A DNA stretch of 64,000 nucleotides from NCBI GenBank assembly GCA_032207245.1, contig CM063502.1:49811404-49875403 (forward strand). The letters run 5' to 3'. The notes below the pieces were generated by a model. That model was not told the origin of the DNA, did no database searches, and saw nothing but the letters and a program-made list of their open reading frames with translations. The DNA is from Pardosa pseudoannulata (taxonomy: Eukaryota > Arthropoda > Arachnida > Araneae > Lycosidae). Positions 57,565 to 64,000 of this stretch are shown here, piece after piece (position 1 is the stretch's first letter; each line of letters starts with the position of its first letter). The position numbers and the translations under genes are program-made.

Positions 57565-57720
57565 AGAAAACTGCCTTCCGGTACTAGAATATGTAGCTCT
57601 GTAACTACTAGCTAGTCCATATTAAAGCTGGCATGGATGCTTGTAACCATTCAGAATAACTGTAAGCAGTATGTTTCGATCTAATTTGCCATCGTATTGT
57701 ATAAAATTTACAGTAGAGGT
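57565..57720 (+). mobile_element. strongly decayed SINE copy
   Basis: GCCTTCCGGTACTAGA, GGCATGGATGCTTGTAACC and AATAACTGTAAGCAGTATG match successive parts of the SINE. The tail GTATTGTATAAAATTTACAG is barely recognisable. Confidence 0.45.
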
Positions 57721-58140
57721 TTAATATAACTAGTGTACTCAACCAATATTATAAATAAGAGAAAAATAAGTATTCAAATGTATAAACACAGCATCTACTC
57801 ATTGATTGGAGAAACTGTCTATCCTCTTTGCTCTTGTAACAAAGGCTCATAAGTAACTGACATGACACCTGCACTCTTCATTGTGAGAGTGAAATATGTA
57901 GGGCAATTACTAACAGATTACCTTCTTTCAACCGTTGGTATCACCGTGCTGCATATATGCAATATACAACAAATTAATGCCACTTTTTAGAGCATGCTTA
58001 AAAACAATGTTCTGATGATTGTTCCTAGCTAGGGGGGGGGGCAACATTGCAGTTTGTTCATAGGATTTGTATGAAATGACATTATTAAGTTTGTTTCATA
58101 TCACTTCATAATTTTCATTTAGCCTTCATAAGTTGTTTAT

Positions 58141-58332
58141 CTAGATATAAGTTTCCTTCCATCTTCTGTGGCTTGAAAGCTCTGACCTTCTCCAGGCATC
58201 TCTAAATTTAGCAACTATTCTCCAGTTCTTAACTGCAAGAATTTTTAAGTCATTCTTAACACAGTTGATCCATCTTAACATGGGCCTATCCCAAGGTCTT
58301 TTTCTCATAAGCTTTGCCAAAGACATGTTCAC
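58141..58332 (-). pseudogene. LINE reverse-transcriptase-ORF C-terminal fragment
   Basis: 63 open codons on the minus strand read KLMRKRPWDRPMLRWINCVK, then NWRIVAKFRDAWRR and SSH. The R-P-x-x-R-W-x-x-C-V-x-x-D-L and N-W-R-x-x-A-x-x-R-x-x-W-R pattern is the usual C-terminus of the endonuclease/reverse-transcriptase ORF of RTE-like and related non-LTR retrotransposons. 5' truncation is expected for LINE copies. No RT catalytic motif is present. Confidence 0.6.
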
Positions 58333-60158
58333 TTAAATAAAAAAGTAACTCTTAGGTACAGAAAAATCAAACAAATAGAAATGAACTTCTCTACAATTAA
58401 AAACATAATTTTATGATTTCAACTGAAAAATTGTACAACATGGACAAAAACAGGATTTTATATACTTCTTATAAAGTAAAGTGTCCTAAAGAATTATAAA
58501 AACTGCAAAAACATATGTCATTTTAAGTCATAGTTTCAATATCCCAGGTACTAATACCCATATATGACCACCATATAGATACATATTGAAAATATAAAAC
58601 TTAAATTAACAAAGTTAACAACTTAAAATAGAAAATTCTTTAAATCAAATTCATACAACTATCTCAAATTCAATATCCTTATATTAAACCTCACCATTTA
58701 AATTAAAAAAAAATATTAGATTTAATATTTTTTTGCAGCTACATTATTTATAAATTGAAAATAAACCCATATAAAATGTAAAACTACTGAATGTATGATT
58801 TTAGATTGAAACATTCAATGGATTGAACAATCAACAAATGTTGATTTTGTACTTTGAAGCAGTTGCAACTAGTGGTTTATATACATAGAGTTTATAAACA
58901 AATTTCATAAATTAAATATGAAAAAAAAAAGCATATAAGTTTAAAATACATTTGCATTTTTACAAGTTAAAGGAAACAATGCAGCTAAAAGAAAACAAGT
59001 TCTCATAAATTTAAAAAAATTATATGTTTATTTTTACTACGGAATGTAATTAAACATAATATTGCTTACAATATATCCTTAAGCATTCATTACAAAATAG
59101 TTTAATAGTTTTCTTTTTTCTTAGAGCAGGCAAATCAATAATCTTTTCACTGAACTTAGGTAACATGTAACATGTTTTATTCTGTTGAGAAGATGGTAAG
59201 AATACTTAGTCTGTCCTTGTTCAGTGATTGTAATATCTAAATATCTTTAAAACAAGACATTTTGAATTGAGAAGTATCTCTCAGCTGTAGCAGTAGTCAT
59301 AAGAATAGTATCAATAATTAGCAAGAGCTTGTGGAGAGCTATAAACTTAGTCTATAAGTTGTTTTCTATAGTAAATTATAGATAACTAATGGCAACAGTC
59401 ATGTTAATGAAATCATTTTAATTTTTCTCTTCAAACATAAAGCTAAAAATGTCAATGCTTTAGTTCTAACATATTGATTTTATTAGTAGCTATCTTAACT
59501 ATTAACACTAATTCATGAAAAATGATAATGAAAAGAAACAAAGAAAATGGAAAAAATAATTAACCAACTGAATATAAAAAATCCTATGAGAATTTGGATA
59601 TGATAATAGCAAGCAATATAAGTTCTCACATACAGAAAGTGTGTGAATTAATCAGTATCATTAGTACCTTTCCCCTTCTACTACTCTCTCTGCTTCGTTC
59701 CACATATATCAATTTTCAGGGACTTTTTTTTCCGTACATATGATATCAAGGAAAGGTTAAGTGTTCTGCGTTATTGTAACCTACAGTATAGTATCTTAAC
59801 TATAAATATGCATATCTAAAAAAATGCAGGGGAGGAACACACCTTGGAAACCGAAAAAAAAAATTTGGAACTGCACTAGCTATTTTATTTAATTTTTTAA
59901 TTAAATATTTATTTTCTTTGATTTCTTTAGGGATTCACATGCTTATATGTACAAATAGAATAGCTTCTACTGTTAGAAGGCAATTATGCAGATAAAAGAA
60001 AATAATTTGGTAAATATAACAGTAGTATGCTTTGCTATAAAATAAGTGACAGCAATGCAAAATTATAACAGAGTAAATTTATTTAAAATGCAACATATAA
60101 AAAAAACATGAGGTGCAGTAAATTACAAATGGCACTCATATAAATAGCGTATAGAGAT
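58333..60158. other. no gene recognised; may include 3' UTR of the minus-strand gene
   Basis: AT-rich. A minus-strand AATAAA at 60083-60078 would end the transcript soon after the stop; beyond it nothing is identifiable. Confidence 0.35.
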
Positions 60159-60211
60159 CTAAGACATCTCATCATTACTTGGAGTTGGAACTTGTACCTG
60201 TCCTATAGAAT
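60159..60211 (-). CDS. membrane-protein gene, last coding exon
   Basis: 53 bp giving 16 residues and TAG after a strong polypyrimidine tract and AG at 60213-60212. An AATAAA on the minus strand at 60083-60078, about 75 bp past the stop, is a plausible polyadenylation signal. Confidence 0.55.
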
Positions 60212-62016
60212 CTAAAAAATAACAAAATAAAAATTAATTGGATCCATTATTTTAATATGTATGTAATTTAATTTCAGAATATAAGTGTAATGCTTCTGTG
60301 GGAGCAATATAAATTTAAAAAAATAAGGAATGTTATAACATATTTTATGAGGAAATAAATACTTAACTTCAAAATACAAATGTATAGATGAAGCAATTGG
60401 TAAAATTTAAGGTGAATGCAGACTTATAAAATTAACTTTCATTATTAGAAATTGATTTGCTTAAAAATGTAATGTCATAGGGTATGTATATAAAAATGGT
60501 TAAAATTGAAAAGTAAAATATTATTTTTTTTTTATTTAATTTTTTTGAAAATAAACTTTATTGAAAATTCTCCATGTGCATTTTTTTTATATATATATGA
60601 ACATTTTTATGTATGTATATTTTATGTATATATTTTAAAACTGTGTAAAAAATTAGATCTTATTGTACACATTTGTTTAATATATAAGAAAAAAATAATG
60701 AATCATAGTGAAAATATCTACTTTTCCTATAAAAAAAAAAGTCTATAGCAGTTTTAAGTATAGAATGTCTAGATTATGTAATCTGAAACATATTAACTCC
60801 AACTTTCATTGTAAATTACATGGTAAATAACTGGTAAATTTTAAAGAGATTTTATGATTGAAAATGAATTTAGAATGATTGAAATATTTATAAAATACAA
60901 AAACTTATGTTTGAGAAAAAATAAAAATATTTGAACTAATAATTCAACATGATTTTATAGTAATATTTATATTATTTTTAGAAGGATAAATATTACTCTT
61001 TTTGCATCTCATTCTTAGTTATAGTTCTATCTGTTTTATATTGCTTTTAAAAACACAAAGAAATGTATTTTCAATAGTCTATTTAACCTTTATATAAAAT
61101 ATACAAGAATGTAACTAGAAAAACAGTTCAGGGGAGTGGTTTCCTACCTCCTTAGCAAGAGCTAACACAGTCTCACTATTGTCCAGACTTCATTAATACC
61201 CTTTATTATTAAGTACTACATTGCCGGAATTTCAAGATAGAAATAAAAGGAATAATTTTGGAAATTACCAGAATTGTATAGAATGCAATGTGGAAATTTT
61301 GGAATATAAGCTATTTGGCTTAGAAATAAACTATCACTTACAATCATAATTATCTAAACTTTTGTATATAATTCAAATTGCATGTGAAACTTTTGCTTTT
61401 AAATCTGAAATGTCTTTATAAAAATTGCTTTTAAAAATGTATATTTAAATTAAAAACGCGTAGACAGTGAAAGTACAATAAATATAACAGAATTATGTTT
61501 TACTTAATGTAATTTTTTGCTAGATAAGTTATAATTTAAATATTAGCATAATTAATGCTGCTCATTAAAACATATTATAAATTAAATACATTACAATGCT
61601 ATAAACATCATCAGAGATCTTTACATAGGAATAGTAAATAAGGTGAACCAACATATAAAATGTATAAATATTTTTATTTGTGTAATTTATATGTCTCTTG
61701 CTTACAGTTTAAAATTATGCTATTCAAAAAAAAAAAAAAAAAAAAATATTTATACTTTTTTTATCAGATTTTCAATTCCTATAAAATAAATATCTTAAAT
61801 ATTGCAAATATGTTTTTAAGAGAAACAAGCAAAAACCCACTTAAATGTGTGTCATTATATGATTTTACAAACAGGAAAAAAGTTATCACATTACATTATA
61901 GAACTGAAGCTCTTTCCCAAAACACAAGGTACTAATACTTGTACCTACTGTTAGACTGTCTCTAACATGTTCAGAGGAAAAGTGTGTACCTCAGCTCTAA
62001 CATCATACTTTCTCTA

Positions 62017-62076
<60 letters not shown>

Positions 62077-62410
62077 CAAATATATATTTTTCTAATACAA
62101 GTACTCATAAAAACATGGGTTATGCATAGAATAAATGTATGTAATGAAATTTTAAAAGATATATTCTAATATCACTCAAATTTGTTAAATATTTTCAATT
62201 AAGGCAAAAAAAAAAAAAAAAAAAAAAAAACCACTAATAATAACAATAACAACCTTGGACCACAGCAACCTCACTTTCTTTCTTAGTAGGAGCTATTGTC
62301 AAAAGAAGACCATTATTCTTCATTTCAGACATGAAGGTAAAAGTATAAGTAATAATAGTAGCAGCCACACTCCACTCCAATATGGAGCACAGTAATATCA
62401 TCCCAAAGCC
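60159..62410 (-). CDS. multi-pass membrane protein, C-terminal end (2 exons, 5'-partial), possibly DRAM/TMEM150-like
   Basis: Minus-strand model: exon 62410-62254, intron, exon 60211-60159. The first exon follows TTCTTATTAG and starts GFGMILLCSILEW, a hydrophobic segment continuing through VAATIITYTFTFMSEMK, then a polar tail KKESEVAVVQ. It ends one base into a codon at CAAG|GTTGTT; the next exon follows a long T-rich tract and TTTTTTAG and supplies the other two bases, giving DSIGQVQVPTPSNDEMS then TAG at 60159-60161. The phase match is strong evidence for real exons although neither gives a long open frame. A TM segment with Glu-Trp in its first half, a Thr-Tyr/Phe-rich end and a short acidic cytosolic tail resembles the last segment of DRAM/TMEM150 proteins (lysosomal or plasma-membrane, six TM). 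This family call is tentative. Earlier exons lie beyond 64 kb. The donor is weak (GTTGTT). Confidence 0.6.
62018..62074. repeat. (AT)n microsatellite in the membrane-protein intron
   Basis: 57 bp of pure AT repeats, followed at 62206-62230 by a poly-A run, both within the intron of the minus-strand gene. Confidence 0.9.
62254..62410 (-). CDS. membrane-protein gene, penultimate coding exon
   Basis: 157 bp, 52 codons plus one base, open throughout, with acceptor AG at 62412-62411 and donor GT at 62253-62252. It encodes the final transmembrane helix and the start of the cytosolic tail. G+C is visibly higher than in the flanks. The upstream exon is not in the window. Confidence 0.6.
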
Positions 62411-64000
62411 CTAATAAGAAATTAAATACATATAACTATTTATCACTCTGCTATCTGAGATAAAAATAAATACTATATGAGTGGTTTGCAACCAGAGTAA
62501 ACAAAGTCAATTAGAGATAGTTTAGAGAAATTTGAGTCCTAACATTTCTTGCTCATAAATAATTCTTGGAAATTTAAACTAATATTAGAAAATACTTAAT
62601 AACTAAGGTATATTTTAACATATGTACACATGCATACATATGGAATAACAACTTCATAAAACAGGTAAACAATTTCATTTTATAAAAGAAAAAATCGCTT
62701 GGTTTATTCTGGTTACGATTCACCTCTTACACAAAATAATACATAACAAAAAAAAATGTAAATTCTCTTGATCAAAATTAAATAATTAAAATAAGAAATC
62801 TCCTTTTAAACTAGCATGAATAAAATTTAATACTTTTATATAAATTCATTGTATTGACATTCATCTAAAATGATATCTTCAATTTACTTTGGATAAAAGG
62901 AAATAGCAAATGAGAAAGATCTGTTAAAGCAATAACTTAAATTATTCAGATGCTTGAATAAATGAATCGATTAGTTTATATTATACTAGGTAAATTAAAA
63001 TTAACTTTAACCTATTTAACCCAAACTAAACCACTGTAGTATATTTATTGTTTCAAAACTGCAACTAAGGCTCGTAGAATTAGGCTCTTAGTACTGCAAA
63101 AAACATAAATGTGAAATTATGATTGCAGATATCATTTATTCCCTATTATTATCATCATCATAAAGTGGTTTCCTTTCAGGGTTGCAAGAAAAGAAAAATA
63201 TGGAAAAGTTCCCACGAGTCATGTTAACTCCAAAGGAAAAAAATAGGAGTTAAAGGTTTTCAGCTGATAAATTTAGCATGAGTTACTTTTTTTAACATTT
63301 TGAAGTTAATTTGTTTCACATATCAGTATGTTTACATGAACTGTTGATTCTAAAACTATTTTAAACTCTGAAATATCTTTATAAAAGTTCTTTAAAATTT
63401 GCTATAATTTTTAAATTAAAAGCGTATGAACAGTAGTTAAAGTATAACAAGAATAATTTAATATATTTGTAATATTACAGCAATTATTTGGGAGATAATG
63501 TATTGTAGCCCTCTAGTCAAGTAATAAATTATCTCTTGAATATAAGTAATCCCACCTAAGGTCAAAATGTTTACAATTAAAGCCTTTACAAAGCAAAAAT
63601 AATTTAGAACTAACATTTATAAATATGCAATGTATGTATTTATAATTCTAGTAGTATTGTAAATTTCTGAAGCTACTCCAATGGGTAATCACCCAAGACT
63701 TGTAAACAAGGTGTTGTATAGTAGGCATTTTTAGCGTGAAAAATAATGTTCATCATGGAAAGATCGCACAAAAATTGGCAAGTAGTAGTTAAAGTGAATG
63801 AAAGTCTACTCCCCCTTCTTAAATCTCAATTAAAAAAAGAAGTTAAATTTGAAATATAGCAAGCTGTATAATGTTGCTATAAAAAAAAAAATTAACAGTA
63901 TTAAATTTTAAATAATATAGAGCTAGTTTTTATTTTTAATAATGTGAGGGCACTTGCCTATTGAGCATTCATTTATATAATGCTATTTTCTTGGCCATTT
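62411..64000. other. probable intron of the minus-strand membrane-protein gene
   Basis: The exon at 62254-62410 requires an upstream exon ending in phase 0, but I found no open, splice-bordered segment here. It probably lies beyond the window. Confidence 0.4.

Noticed and set aside
63480..63720. Possible upstream exon of the minus-strand membrane-protein gene
   Set aside because: All frames I read contain stops or lack a phase-0 donor matching the exon at 62410.

Overview
The window is AT-rich, intron-rich and dense in repeats, so it is eukaryotic and metazoan. Three things point to an arthropod, plausibly a chelicerate such as a spider or horseshoe crab: a hillarin/KY-type gene, a decayed copy of a multi-copy protein family I know from arthropod genomes, and a tRNA-derived SINE with a CCAAA-type tail. 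I cannot fix the species from sequence alone. Almost all long open frames are noise in AT-rich or microsatellite DNA. The real coding sequence lies in short spliced exons.

Two host genes can be supported. (1) Plus strand, 9.4-18.0 kb: the last four coding exons (9419-9539, 14778-14901, 15690-15869, 17441-18016) of a hillarin / kyphoscoliosis-peptidase (KY) family gene. All splice phases agree and give about 332 residues to a stop at 18014-18016. The catalytic transglutaminase-like part must lie upstream of the window or in exons I could not find. A decayed copy of exon 1 sits about 290 bp downstream of it. (2) Minus strand, 60.16-62.41 kb: the last two coding exons of a multi-pass membrane protein, probably DRAM/TMEM150-like. 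The remaining exons lie beyond the right edge.

The rest is a repeat landscape. It holds full-length tRNA-derived SINEs with target-site duplications (25.27 and 44.51 kb) and many fragments. Four MITE-like elements are flanked by TTAA, as expected for piggyBac-type insertion (14.17, 31.20, 32.10, 56.17 kb). Other short inverted-repeat families start with GGGCCGG, carry paired CRE-like TGACGTCA sites, or end in CGATCCTAG. Remnants of a LINE (58.14 kb), a mariner-like transposase (51.25 kb) and a frameshifted multi-copy protein gene (51.83-53.54 kb) are present.

Four larger structures stand out: a 4-unit ~222-bp tandem array (19.85-20.74 kb); a very recent 643/649-bp tandem duplication (29.81-31.10 kb); a 2.9-kb fold-back with ~1-kb arms (37.70-40.58 kb); and an older ~7.2-kb inverted duplication (41.37-48.56 kb). 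The spacer of the last holds four tandem units, each with two CTCF-like motifs. This CTCF-like array between divergent inverted arms is the most interesting candidate regulatory structure.
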